Counted from the first letter of the stretch, positions 49,301 through 61,164 are shown. The stretch is 64,000 nucleotides of DNA from Zychaea mexicana (GCF_025766255.1 NW_026516694.1:124001-188000); one strand, 5' to 3'. Notes: generated from the sequence alone by a model not told the origin. Made by a program: numbers and translations.

Positions 49301-51390
49301 TGTAGGGTCGGTCTTGCTCGTTTGAAATAAGTAGGATATGCACATGCGGCAATCCTCTTTTCTGAAATTCCACAGTTGCCAAATACCCTTCAACCCGACC
49401 AAAGCACTTCGAGTCCACAATATGGTGTAGCAATACGGTGATCTTCATGTTGAAAACTCGAGAACAAATGTCCGGTCGATCAAAAGCCTTTTGCCCAGGG
49501 AGCAGCTCAGCAACGATTTCTGGCCACTGCGGATTGCAGGTGAAAGTGATGAAGAGGGTAGGATTTCCACGTTGACGAACAATGGCAAGGCCGTCTTGAA
49601 GCATTTGTTTCATATAGCGTGGTCCACCCGTAAATGAAGAAGGAAGAATGATGGAGCGACCAACTTGACGTGGATCCACAGCGTCACCAACACCGCTATA
49701 CAATTCAGCACGAAGATCTTGTTGATGTGTCGAAATGAAAAACAACCGGGCACTCTCAATACGGGCGTAGTTGTCCACGACCAACTGCTGAAACAAACGC
49801 CCGAAATGATGATGGAACGTTTGATCATCGCCACGAAACATCAGCATATATGCGCAGAAATCGAGCAAAGTGACAGTAACTGTTTGGTTATCTGCTGATC
49901 GACACCTCATTCCGTGATACCATCCATTGTCACCGTTAGGAAACATAAGCACATAATGGAGCGGCATATAGGATGGGTGAAGGGAGCTTATTTGGCGTAG
50001 TCCTTCAGTGCGGTCATGGATCACGATATCATGCGGTGTTGCCGAACCATCGACTGAATTTTCAACGACCATTGCTGCTACTTCGGGATAAGCTTGTTGA
50101 TCGTATCGCCTTCCCAAATCGCTCGCTGTACGAATGACAACACTGATAGATCCCACGGGTTGATCGCCATGTGTTTCAGCTGCTGTCATGAGAGTTGATG
50201 CAAATGGATTGTGTTCCTGCATCACACGTTGCAAAGTTGCAATCGTGTCCGGATTTAATCCAGAACGCAACGTCGTTCTTCTCGCCAATTGTTCCTGTGC
50301 ATCTGCAAAGTATATTTGCGCGAATTGAGCCTGTGCGGTTTCAGGTGCACGCAACGAACCAAGACAGTGGTACATAGTGCCATTAATTCGGAAAGTAGAA
50401 ACTCCATTTCTTCCACTTGCCAGATCACGATCCCAATTGGCGCGGATGGAGGCGAAGGCAAACAAATTGTTGTAAGCCCTAATGTTGGTATGGAAATCCA
50501 CAGCTATTCGGTCCGTTGGATCATGATTGATCAGAAGATCACGAAGTGGTGCAGGAGGAGCGCGAGGAAGAGGGAGACGTATCTTTCCATGAGTACAGCA
50601 AATGCCAAAGCGTGGTCTCAAGAGAGAGGAGGATTTGATACGCTCATCTATCCACATTCGAGCATGACAAAAAGAGTAGGTGGTGTCCATTCGAGGGAAA
50701 ATATGACGACGATACGAAGTTCCGGGCGTGTAGCAGATGTTTGGACCGAAAATATGTTCAGGTACGAAAGGAATAGTGCAGGCTTTTTGGAATTGAGCGC
50801 CATGTTGGGATTCAACGTTACCGGGATGGAAAGGACAGCTGCGGTTAGAAGAGCGCGAATGATCGGGTGATCCACATCTAGAGCAACTGCGTACAGAAGC
50901 AGTACTATTATTGTTGGTAGTGGTGTTGGTGCTTGTTGTCACATCATCGTTGGTTGCTGAGTCACTGACAGGAGTGTCCTCATCCTCAATAATGTTATCC
51001 TCAGCAACTATTCGAAATTTCATTTGTAAACTTTCTTTTTCCTAAAGGATGACATGGATCGCCTATATCAAGGAAACACGCACTCTCTGTTGCTCTCTCT
51101 CTCTCTCTCTCACGCCTTATGTGTATAGCAGCTGCAATACCTTCAATGGTGCTAGCTTGCTGTTCCACTGGATTCTCTATAATGATATCCATAGTGTCTT
51201 CCTGCTGTTCCTACGTTCAAAGGGAATAAGAAAGGAAAAATAGACAACATAAGCTAGTTCAGGTGCATACATTTTCAGAATCAAGAAGTCTGCGCCGGAC
51301 ATTGCGCTCATTCAAAGGACATCCACGGAAAGAAACACGTTGGTGAGTAGTCGACCCGCAGCGACAGGTGTGAACTTCGAGTGATTGCTT
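46395..51390 (-). pseudogene. Helitron Rep-helicase (RepHel), broken in the Rep-helicase linker
   Basis: Three parts on the minus strand. The N-terminal part (about 51390-51250 and 51023 onward) has two zinc-knuckle-like motifs, CRCGSTTHQRVSFRGCP and CSRCGSPDHSRSSNRSCP. The 49101-51023 frame (640 codons) is the Helitron-like Rep domain, with FITFTCNPQWPEI and the HUH-type RGLPHVHILL. The 46395-48683 frame (762 codons) is a Pif1-type helicase: Walker A GPGGTGKSQ, IIWDEAVM, GGDFRQLLPV, TIHKAQGQTL and YVAFSRAT. The roughly 480 bases between them are still recognisable (VVPYNPYLSQKYEAHINVET, then IKYLCKYITKGSD) but shifted: a frameshift near 49165, stops at 49082-49084, 48881-48883 and 48875-48877, and a second frameshift near 48685. 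The element is probably no longer autonomous. Confidence 0.88.
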
Positions 51391-51400
51391 TTTGTGAAAA

Positions 51401-52626
51401 AAAAAATTTTAAAAAATGAGTAAAATGCCCGGCTTTTGTAAGAAGTCATTTTTGCGACTGAATTTGGTTCCATTTGAATTCGAATGAAGCTTCCAGCGAC
51501 ACATTTGGTGTTCATAAGTTGTCTGATTCCGGGGCAATACCTCTTGAGAACTCATATTATGCAAAAACAACAGCTTGCAGGTGAAACAAATTGCTATATA
51601 ACAAAAAAAGTAAGCTGGGCAATAGTTACCAACGCCAGCCACAACTATTTCCTTTTTTGTACAATAACGTAAGGGCTAATCGATTTTTAATAGAAGATGG
51701 TTTTTTTAATAATCTAATAAAAAATAAATTATTTTAAAATAATATTTAAATTTAAAGTTCTTGGCAAAATTATTTGTATTAACAAAGTATTTGAATATAA
51801 AAATCTAAATGTAAATAAGAATTAATTATGAAGAAATAATGATGACAATTATATATTTAAAAAACAATATAGATACTTGCAAATAAAATTATGGAAGATT
51901 GTCATCTTCTTCATCTTTATAACAATAACTTTTTATGAATAAATTCCATTTAATCTACATTATTCAATATAAATATGATCACCTGAGATAATATTTTCTT
52001 TTTTCTTTTTCATTCGAACAACAAATTCTATGAATATCTTTATTTATACATATTTCACATGAAAAATAATTAATGTTTTAGATATTGTTTAAAAGTTATT
52101 AAAATAATATATGTATTTTTATATTCTTATTATCAGATACTATTTTCAATTTCAGGTTTTAATCATCTACAAAACTTTTACATTTCTTTTTATTTTTCTT
52201 TTATTATAATTATTATTTATCTAGGATTAAAATCTATTATGTTATATTTATTTTCTCTAATAATATATAAATAAACAATCTTTTTCATCTTCAATCACCT
52301 TCCTAAAATTATTAATAATCTGATTAATATTTTGGATGTAATTAAAAACAGATCATGTTTTTATTTTTAACTCAAATTTTTATTAATCTTAAATAATTTT
52401 AAATTTTATTTTAATATTAAAGAAATTATAAAATTTAAATAAAAAATAATTTGGGTATTTAATGCTTTTGGTAATATATTTATCTAGATATAATCAGGTA
52501 ATTTAAAATAAAATTTTAATTAATTTTAAAAGTTAAATTTCAAAGAATTATATTAAATATTAAAAACCGTGGCCAACTCAAAGCGCATCTTTTTTAGTTT
52601 ACTGACCGTTTTTTATTCTATGTACA
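51401..52626. other. non-coding stretch with a very AT-rich core
   Basis: From 51401 to about 51664 composition is ordinary and may hold the Helitron 5' leader. From about 51665 to 52570 the sequence is almost entirely A/T with no long frame on either strand. No gene or RNA is recognised. See the separate repeat entry for the AT-rich block. Confidence 0.6.
51665..52570. repeat. extremely AT-rich block (about 0.9 kb)
   Basis: Long runs of TTTAAA, ATAATA and AATTTT with very few G or C bases and abrupt edges: the Helitron side ends around 51664 and normal composition resumes at ACCGTGGCC (52566). There is no obvious short-period repeat. Possible explanations are a mutated old transposon, a piece of organelle DNA, or a centromere-like or origin-like island; the sequence alone does not decide. 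Confidence 0.75.
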
Positions 52627-54435
52627 ATGTTAGAGCAAAAAACAGCCATCGTGGAATTTTGTAGAGGACATACTCAGAGCAAATCTGACAGTAATGAAGT
52701 AGCAGCAACAGCACCAACGTCTACATCAACATCTATGCCTTCTTCTGTTCCCTCATCGTCTACCAATCTGCCCACGCTAAAAACCAAGCTGTCCAAAGCT
52801 GACAAAGACAGTGTCGTTAAACTGTATGAGCAACTGGAACCAGCAAAGTGCTGGATTCTGGAAGCAACTAAGCAACGAGCAGCAAGTGAGAATGTTGAGC
52901 CATGGAGCGTAGAAAGCCGCATGAAAGATTTCATTGAAACGCTCAACTACACTCAGTAAGTGTTAATCCATATCTCATTTACAAGAAAAAAGAGAAAGAC
53001 ATAGTTATTAGAGGATTGTGTCAAACTATTCATTCTATATAGTCCGGCCTTATCATTCATTCTTGATGTTGATGATCACAACTGGGAAACATATTTCAAC
53101 ACTGACGAACTTGAGGAGCTGCGCACTTTTGGCGATCCAATCATCAGGGAGCTTCCATCCGAGCTTAAAACAAAGTTCTTCGAGATGGAAAGTTTGGTAA
53201 GGTTATTGTATACCCGGTGCTGCGAGTGGCTGTTGCATATATTTGACTTCTTTCGCTGACTTAGCTTCGTGATAATCGCAAATGTGTATGTAGAAGACGG
53301 CGTTGGAAGCATATCAGTTCGGCCAAGGTATACACCACCACCCAATCGAGCAACCACTCCTCGCCTGGCTCTCGCAAACCCTCATGAACACGGCCAAATT
53401 TTTCATACCAGGTGCAAAAACCAACACCAAAGGCTTTCTCGAAACCGATCGGCTCTACTACTTGTGGAGTTTGGTAAACACCATTTACCATCATTCAGCG
53501 GTCGAAGCATTGGGGTAAGTGAATGGTGTACTTTGATACCAGGGCGAATAACAGAGATATGATTACGGTATTGATAAGGGCTTCTATTTTTCTAGATATG
53601 GAAAAAGCCAGCGTCTCCAATGCAGCAGCATTCCCCTTGTCCGTACCAGTTCTAAGTTGGTTGTCACGTAGCAACCGGATGATGCCCCAGAGGTCTCTAC
53701 CAGCCATCCGATCCAACCGAAGCCAGACCAGTCAGCCAGCAAATTCCAAGCGCAAGCTTTCTGCTGTCGACGAGATTGAGCGCGAAAAAATAGGAAGAAG
53801 ACTCGACACCATCTACGTTGCGAGCAATCTTGAATTTGGTGGCCTAGAAGCAGCAGCGAATCGGGATAACTCGAAGGAGTTTCACGACGCAAAGTTGAAG
53901 TTACCAATGGTCCTGAGAGACATGTTATCCGCAATTGTCCGTAAAGCACATGTCCTCGGCTACAATGTTAATGATATGTACATCAAAACGAAAACTTGAT
54001 ATACACGGTGTCTATATTCATGTTGAGCTAATCAAAAAACATCCAATACCAATTAGGCAACGGCATCACTATGATGGATATGAATATGCCGAAGGGATAT
54101 GTTACAAGAGTGCGACGTATAGACGAGCTCCTATATCCAACAGTGACGATTACACCGGGCGCGTGCTATCTCTGCTGGAGCTTGCTGCCAATGCTAAGAC
54201 GATTGTTGATGATACTGTGAATCTGTGTACGAATACGCGAGTAGGCATGTCAGTTTCTGGGGCCGGTTCAACTCTTGTCCCTCCATCATTCATTGCTACC
54301 GCCGCTCAAGAATCGCCGTCTACAACAGCGTCAAAAATTTCGTCAAAAAAACAAAAAAATCGCACTAGCTCGTCTGCTCTCATCGTCTTTCTCAAACATT
54401 CATCCTACCATTTCTGTCATTCATGTATCATTTAA
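52627..54435 (+). pseudogene. broken member of a lineage-specific hypothetical protein family
   Basis: Likely exons start 52627-52955 and 53043-53196 (SFILDVDDHNWETYFNTDEL), then 53261 onward. Around 53285 the frame jumps, because RDNRKC and KTALEAYQFGQGIHHHP lie in different frames without usable splice sites. An intron with GTAAGT at 53515 leads to KRKLSAVDEIEREKIGRRLD. A second jump near 53995 puts LDIHGVYIHVELIKKHPIP in another frame. The architecture (disordered Ser/Thr leader, FGDPIIRELP element, LSWLSRS, LPMVLRDML, DIHG near the C terminus) resembles, from memory, a large hypothetical family common in Mucorales genomes. Function is unknown; it is probably not expressed as a full protein. 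Confidence 0.55.
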
Positions 54436-55014
54436 TAATAAATCTCGCTTTTCCCCCATTTAAATATGCTCTCTTATTAGATGCTGCCACTTCTGTTTTA
54501 CTTTTTGTCTCTATTACACACATACTCGTGTCTCTATACATACATACTCGTGTCTCATTAATATATATCCTTCTGTCACAATCTCATACACCCATCCATC
54601 CTTCACATACACCATAAGTTGCTATGCTCATTTTGTACATTTATTGTAACATGCAACTCCCAGTCAAAATAAATATGTTTATTAACGTCCATCAAGGACA
54701 CAGCTTTATTGAATTGCGTTGTTCTCTGTGATCTTACCGTATGCACACAAATTTCCGTGCCAAAATTCGTTGCTAATGTTTGAAGGCTTTTTAAATTTTG
54801 AGTTAGTCACTTGGACGCCCTGCCATATACCAGGTTGCTAGCACAGCAGAGATCACTCGGTTTGACTAATTAGCCCAAAGAAGATCTAAGAAAAGAGAGG
54901 GTAAGAAATTAACGTATTAGTGTTGGTAATAATTATATCTTTGAGCTTTTTTCATTGCTGCTATTATCGACTTTGTACTCGATAAAGTACAAAATGTTTC
55001 GGGTCGTAATGCAT
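54436..55014. other. intergenic region before repeat copy B
   Basis: Includes two near-identical CATACTCGTGTCTC units at 54521-54556 in a pyrimidine-rich stretch. No gene is recognised. Sequence just before 55015 has no match to the left flank of copy A. Confidence 0.45.
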
Positions 55015-55377
55015 TACAGTAGCCGCTCGCTAAGCCGATCACCTCGGTCATGACCCAAAAGTGATCGGCTTAGCGAATGATCGGCTTATCGAATTCGAAG
55101 CCCGATATAATGAGTGGGGTCTTCGTCTGTTGATACTATATACACAGTAAACATTTTGATCGCTTGTTCGACTTCCGCATGTCTCAGATATATTAAGAGA
55201 TGAAATACTATGATTTTATTGGTCTACATAAGCCGATATGTCACAGAGAAATGATCGGTGATCGGCTTACCGAGCAAGCTCGATATTCAATGCTTACCGG
55301 GTCGGTAATTTTGAAAAGTGATCGGCTTAGCGAGAATATCGGCTTAGAAGTGATCGGCTTAGCGAGCGCCTACTGTA
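55015..55377. mobile_element. fold-back MITE, copy B (longer form)
   Basis: Terminal inverted repeats as in copy A, between TA dinucleotides. The left 75 bases alone can fold: CGCTAAGCCGATCAC pairs with GTGATCGGCTTAGCG at 55068-55082 or so. The right half carries several direct copies of GATCGGCTTA(G/C)CGAG. No coding capacity. Confidence 0.78.
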
Positions 55378-56123
55378 TAGCTATTGCATTTTGGGCACTG
55401 ATGATACAGATAATCCGTAAAGAAAATACACACTCTCTAAGCAAACTTGGACGGTAAAGAGAGAAGTGTAATGTCGAGGGGGGATTAGTAACAGCGACAG
55501 GACCTGATAGAAAAAGCCCTGCCATGTGAGCCAAATAGAAGGGATACGGCAAAAATTCCAGCAAACTAACTACCTTAATAAACGGTTGAAAATAGTCCAA
55601 TCGTATGGCAGCTCTAGACCATAATCGAAATACAATCGGCAGAATATACAAAGTACGATAATACAACAGGGGAAGTGCGAATACTTCGCTAACAATACAA
55701 GTAGACTACGAGAATCAAAAATGAATAAATAAGTATACAGAAGGTCTTCTATGCCTATGGGGTGTACTCACACGCAGGGCCTTTCCAACAAGTCCGCGAA
55801 AGAAAAGGTGTTTCTTTGTTCTTCAAAGTAACATGGATATTTATATGTGTGATACATGATGTGACAATTATTGTTAAGAGAGGGGTGTTGCTATGTTGCT
55901 ATGTGTGTATATGGTTTTCAGTGTGGTTCAGTAGTCTTAGCGTCGGACTATATGGGTGCTATGTGACCTTCTTCGGCCACAGAAGGAAGAAAAGTCTTTA
56001 ATTTGATTGGTTTGCGTCAAGAGAGATAAATTCACACACTTATTTAATTCTTGAAAATTTTTCTCTTTCGTCTCTCGCTTTCCTTTCGTCAGGATTTCTA
56101 TTAATGTCCGAGTAATTGCACAT

Positions 56124-56330
56124 CAGATGGCCTCGAAGGTAACGCCCCAACGAGATGTCCCTCTCACGGGTGTGCAATTGCGACTATAATTGCGTTACCA
56201 GATGGCCTCGAAGGTAACGCCCCAACGAGATGTCCCTCTCACGGGTAGCGCACTGAGCCTTCTGCGTTACCAGATGGCCTCGAAGGTAACGCCCCAACGA
56301 GATGTCCCTCTCACGGGTAGCGCACTGGGC
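56124..56330. repeat. three-unit tandem repeat, 75/72 bp period (copy B)
   Basis: Same array as at 43754-43960, with unit starts at 56124, 56199 and 56271 and the same spacers. Confidence 0.9.
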
Positions 56331-56947
56331 TCAGTTTATGTATAATTTTTCCCCTTATTTGTGATCGTGTACTGAACCTTTACACTTGCGTCGGTTCCAA
56401 GCTTCAAATTATTGTTCAAGTTAAGTATATGCAGTATATTCCGCGTTCTCACTTAAACTAGCCCAACGAAACACGCATCGGCTGCGTCGGTTTTGTTAGA
56501 CACACACTTTACTTAGGTTAGGATCGTCAAAACACCGATACAGGGCTGCAGACAGCATCGATAGCAAGAGTATCCAGGGGGATTGCTTCACTAGCCAGCC
56601 GTCATGGGGTTCCTTGGTTCTCCTGTTAGTTCCGGATATCCAACGTTAGGCTTAATGGTTGCGGGCGAGGACTAGCACTGGTTCATGGAACTTTGAAGTT
56701 TGGCCATGTGGACATTATATAACAGCCTTTTGCAAATACATTTTTTCTTTATTGGTCGTCCTCCCTTTGTTTTTACTTTGTAACCCGTTTTATTCCTTAA
56801 CTATCATAACGAATGTACCTCTTATAAAGAGGAACCTGTATTTAGTTTCTAGATCACATTGATCAAAATATGGATCCATATTACTGGTTTACACCTTATT
56901 CTCCCTTGATACTAAATGCACATTCAGTGCAAGAAACATGAAGCACG

Positions 56948-57960
56948 TGTAGAAGCAAAGCAAATCTGTACTATAGCGACCCAAGAGCTATATGATTCAT
57001 TCAAAGAATGTTAGCTTGATACTCCACAATATATGTTTCCACTATCACCGCCATCAATATTGAACATCGTCCGCAATATGGAAGAGAGGGTTTCCATGGA
57101 ATCAGTGATCATCAAGTCGGAAGTTTATTATGCACAGATAAATAACCTGTTTACAGTGCGTGTAAATGTGGCGTTAAAAATAGCCAAAGCTTTCAACATA
57201 CCTTTGGGATTCATTATACAGTGTTTTCGGAAGAGGCTACACCGACTAACTTGTAAAAGAGATCGTTGAAGTAATACTAAGCAGGAAAAAACGCAAAATT
57301 GGCCGAGCTGCGTAAGGCATTTGTTTTACTGCATAGTAATGCAAAATTGACAGGAAATGATGAAAGACTAGCGTTTGATATTTTTACCTGTCCTTGTTGC
57401 TTTCATGGTCGCAGTGGAGAAGCCCTATACAGTGCATCTATGATTTTCATTGTATTTGCATGTATTAATATCTCACTGTAGCTAATGCTAGTTTGTAAAC
57501 AAGAAGAGGCCGTGTAGTATTTATATTATAGGATGTGCTAGAGCAAAAGAAATATTGCATAGGTTATGTGTGACGATTATTCCATTCGGCTTTTTATTCA
57601 GTAACACGGTCGTCATACAAAAAGGTAGAAGCAGGATACAAACCTCTCAGATGCCACAGATGGGAGAAGCTATTTACAGTCATGACCAACCGGATCGAAG
57701 GGTGGCTTCACAAGATCGTCTTCACATGCCAATGCGGCACTTCAATAATTGTTGCTGTGGTTACGTCTTTGCTGCTGTGGTTCTGTCTTGTTGCTGTGGT
57801 TACGCTCTTATTATATGATGACCGACCGATTCGAGGAGATCAACCAAGGTAATATATACCGTCCCAAAATATTTGTCTCAAAAGATAAAGAAGCTTACCC
57901 CTTTTTTCCAGCTATCATAGCTGCTTTGCATCGCTGCGAAGAAAACAAACACTGTAGGAA
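56948..57960 (+). pseudogene. decayed reading frames of an unidentified protein, copy B
   Basis: Counterpart of 44578-45654 with the same frames (57033-57269, 57299-57481, 57749 onward) and the same internal stops. It is cut at 57949 by the LINE-derived sequence, so it lacks the last part seen in copy A. Confidence 0.4.
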
Positions 57961-60900
57961 AATTCTTGTAAACACTAAGTAAAGTAACGTTTAAAATTTG
58001 ATTGTTTTATTTAACGACTCTTTGAACGCTGTGCTTTGTGTGGCAATTTCGCTCGAGTCAGATCAGTGGAGAAAGGGGATGATGAAAACCCTGTGTGCGT
58101 AAACAGGGAAAAAGGTTGTGGGGATGGTAGATGATGCTATGAATTGCTGAAGATAGAGTGGAAGAATAAGCAGAAGGAGAGAAAGAAAAGAGAACGGTGT
58201 TAGTGGCACTTAGCCAGATTCCTGCGGCAAGGGAGGAGCAATCCATTTAAGTAGCGTGCTGCCAGACTGCTCGTCGTAGTACTGGTGTAGGTCGGAGTCG
58301 GGGTGTTGGTGAGCGTCGAGTTCGGCTAGGATTTTGCATACAACTGGCCATTCTGAAAGAAGTAGGTTAATGCGGCGTGGTGACTTTGGCGGGGAGTGGG
58401 GTAACTGATTCAAGACAAACGACAGTGGGTCCGGGCTTTGGGACTCTGTGATATATAAACGGCGGTGCATGCGAAGGCAGCGGATAGCGTGGTTTTTGTT
58501 GAAATCTGGGGCTTGGCAGGTGTGGCAAGGTTTCCGCTTGCCGCCCGGGAGCCAGCCTAGGCGCCAGCGAATGCATCGACTTCGTTCCCTTCTGGTCATA
58601 GGCAGCCACATGATGGGATCGATACAAAGCTTTGGGAGGCAGGCGGTCAGGTTGCGAGCCCCTGTTGGTGCAGCGCGCATGGTGGCGAGTTCCTCGGACA
58701 GATATTGCCTGATTGTGGCTTTGAGTATGCGGGTGGTGGTTTCTTCGCGAGGAGCAGGAAGATTCAACCATATTGGTGAGGTGCTGAGTTTGGACCAATG
58801 GCTGGCTGCCTGGGAGGCGATGGTAGGGCGTAGTTGAGTAAGTAGTGCGTCTTCCGGTAGATTCTGGGCTCGGTGTAGGAATTTCGTCTGTAAAATGCTC
58901 ATGCGTGCCTGCATGCTTGGTAGTTTTGCAATGTGGCGCATGACTTTTGTTTCTGAGTGTGTGTGTGCGCCGTAGATCGTTCGGATGCAGGTGCTTTGGA
59001 TGCGGTCTAGTTGCTTGCTGTGTCTGTGTAAGTGATGTGATTGCTAGCCCATATTCCAATTTGGGTCTGATAAATTGGGCATAGATGCGACTGGCGAGGA
59101 GACGGGAGAATCCAGATGGGTTGACACCCATGGCGTTGAGAGTGCGCATGCCGGCTTCCGCCGAAGTTCGGTTCCGAGTAATCATTTGCTTTGCATCCAA
59201 ACGGCCTTTGTTGTTGACCGGGACCCCAAGGTACACGAAGTAGTCAGCGCGTGGTATAGGTGTGTCATATAGGTTGAATGTGTCGGTCGTGCATGGAGAG
59301 TTGACAATGACGCACTTGGCCGGGTTCCAACGATAACCTAGTTGATAGCTGTGTTGTTCGCAGGCGTTGAGCAGGTATTGCATTTCCTCTGGTGTGCCGA
59401 TTAGGGCAACGTCGTCAGCGTATAGAAGGCAGTTATGCTTGTTGTTGTGGTGGGGTGAGGTGGTGTAACGGTTGGCTGAAAATCATCGCTGTCACTGTCA
59501 GATAGGATGGCTGCTCGTGGCGGACGATCCTCGCTGAGTCTAGAAATCGTGGTTGGTAAATCATTGATATACAGGGAATAAAGGAAAGGGGATAAGATGG
59601 AGCCTTGTGAAACTCCAGTAGAAGGGGAGAAGCGGCGAGATACATCATTCGATATAAGGATTTCTAGTGACACATTATCAATTAGGTCTTGGATTATTGC
59701 AAGGAGAGGAGGGGGTGCACAAGGGCGGAGGAGTTTCCATATCACTTCTCTGTCCACGGTGTCATAGGCTGATTTAATGTCCAAGAAGGCCATCGTGGGG
59801 ACAGAACCATGGGTGACCTTGTGCATACGGCAGAGCTCTTGTAGACAAAAGGCTTGATCGAGGGCACTTCGAGCTGGGCGGAATCCACCTTGCGCAATAT
59901 CTAATGGTGGGCTGTGTGTTTGAAGCGGGTCGGTGATGCAGTACTCGAGCAATTTTCTGATTACAGATAACAGAGATATCGGTCGGTAGCTGTCGGCACG
60001 GTCTGGAGCGTTTCGTTTGTAAATCGGTATGACTTGTGCAATCCGCCAAGTGATAGGGGTATAGGACGCAAGCCAGCATAGTTGGAAAAGGTTTACTAAG
60101 AAGGGTGTGAGCGGTTCGGTTAGTGGTTTTAGCATCTCGCTCCGGACGTGGTCGACCCCTGGTGCCTTTTTGGGTGGCAATCGGTCAATGGCAGATGAAA
60201 CTGAAGCGGCGGTGATGGGGAATGAGTGTGTATGAGTGGTGGATAGTGGTGAGGTGTTGATGGTAGCAGGATGGTTGGTAGATCGCAGGAGATGCCCATC
60301 AAAGACTGATTCCAAGTGTGTTGCCATTGTTTCAGCTGCCGCTTGTGGCCCCTCGGGATGGCTGAATGTTGGTTGAATGGTGCGTCGTTGTCGGATCTTT
60401 TTAATCGATGCTGTTGTCTTTCTATAATCATCGGATTCGAGTTTGTTGCAGAACATCAGCCATGTTTCACGGCTGCGTTTACTGATCGCTCTTCTGACTC
60501 GTGCTCTAGCCTCTTGGTGTCGTATCCACCATGTCAATTTATTCATACCTATCGCACGACGCCATTTTCGGTAGCAGAGCTCGCGGTGATCGTTTAGGCG
60601 TTGGAGTTCGGCAGTCCAGAAGGAATCACGTCGGTGTTGCCCACCAGGTGTTGCTCCAAGTGTGTCATCCATGGTGGTGTACAGTTTGTCGTAAAATTGA
60701 CTGGTGAGATGCTCAATGATCTCAGTCTGGGTTCGCTCATCTCCGGAAGCATGTGAGTCTGGTGTTGGGTCGAGTATGCGGGAGACATGGTGCTGTGCTT
60801 CGGTGCTGAGACTTTGGATGTTATCGGTGAAGGTAGCAAGATACCGTTGGCGAGTGTTGGTGTCTTTGAGTTTGCTGAGTTTCCATAGCCGGCGTTGATG

Positions 60901-61135
60901 AGCAAGGTTGTTGACTGGATTGGTCGTCGGTTCGAGGGTAAAGCTGAAATGTAGTAGTTTATGGTATGAGTCGAGGGATAGGTCGCTGCGGATCTCTAAG
61001 CGTGGGTTGATGCAGTGGTGGGTGCTTAGGAAGAAATCCATGATGCTGCTGCCAGGGTAGCGGATGAATGTCGGGCGGCCCTTGTTTTCGTCTGATCCTA
61101 GTAATACCGATGCAGCAGAGCTTAAAGTCGCCCTA
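57950..61135 (-). mobile_element. 5'-truncated non-LTR retrotransposon (LINE)
   Basis: A minus-strand reverse-transcriptase ORF with the tail of an endonuclease domain at its start (about 61135-61000) and a 3' UTR of about 250 bases running to the join with repeat copy B. No poly(A) is evident at that join, so the 3' border is approximate. Upstream of 61135 the endonuclease similarity stops, as expected for 5' truncation or a broken end. Confidence 0.78.
58210..61130 (-). pseudogene. LINE ORF2-type reverse transcriptase with frameshifts
   Basis: The start is the end of an AP-type endonuclease (GRPTFIRYPGSSIMDFFLST). The 59401-61041 frame (546 codons) carries RT motifs: LPPKKAPGVDHVRSEMLKPL, YRPISLLSVIRKLLEY, AFLDIKSAYDTVDR and GVSQGSILSPFLYSLYINDL. 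The catalytic YADD box (LLYADDVALIGTP, about 59402-59440) lies in another frame, which continues through YLGVPVNNKGRLDAKQMIT. A second shift near 59015 leads into 58210-58941, which ends with a zinc-knuckle-like CHTCQAPDFNKNHAIRCLRM. Two frameshifts make an active product unlikely. The family is a LINE with a CCHC-like end; the clade is not assigned. Confidence 0.85.
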
Positions 61136-61164
61136 TAGATTGCGGTTGACAGTCTTTTTTAGTC

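Larger units (their letters stand above)
45820..51400 (-). mobile_element. Helitron (rolling-circle transposon), termini approximate
   Basis: Carries a minus-strand Rep-helicase gene (46395-51390) and, beyond its 3' end, a cluster of GC-rich hairpins at 45833-45978, where Helitron 3' terminal hairpins would be expected. I could not fix the 5'-TC and CTRR-3' termini by eye, so both borders are estimates. It sits between the two long direct repeats. Helitrons replicate through an HUH endonuclease and a Pif1-type helicase. Confidence 0.75.
55015..57949. repeat. long direct repeat, copy B
   Basis: Second copy of 42730-45580, same orientation, offset about 12.37 kb after the MITE. It starts at the identical MITE base and the match ends after GAAAACAAA, where LINE-derived sequence takes over. 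Copy B keeps the longer MITE. Confidence 0.92.

Noticed and set aside
42730..57949. The two long repeats as LTRs of one retrotransposon
   Set aside because: They lack TG...CA ends and a primer-binding site. The DNA between them encodes a Helitron and an unrelated gene family, not gag-pol.
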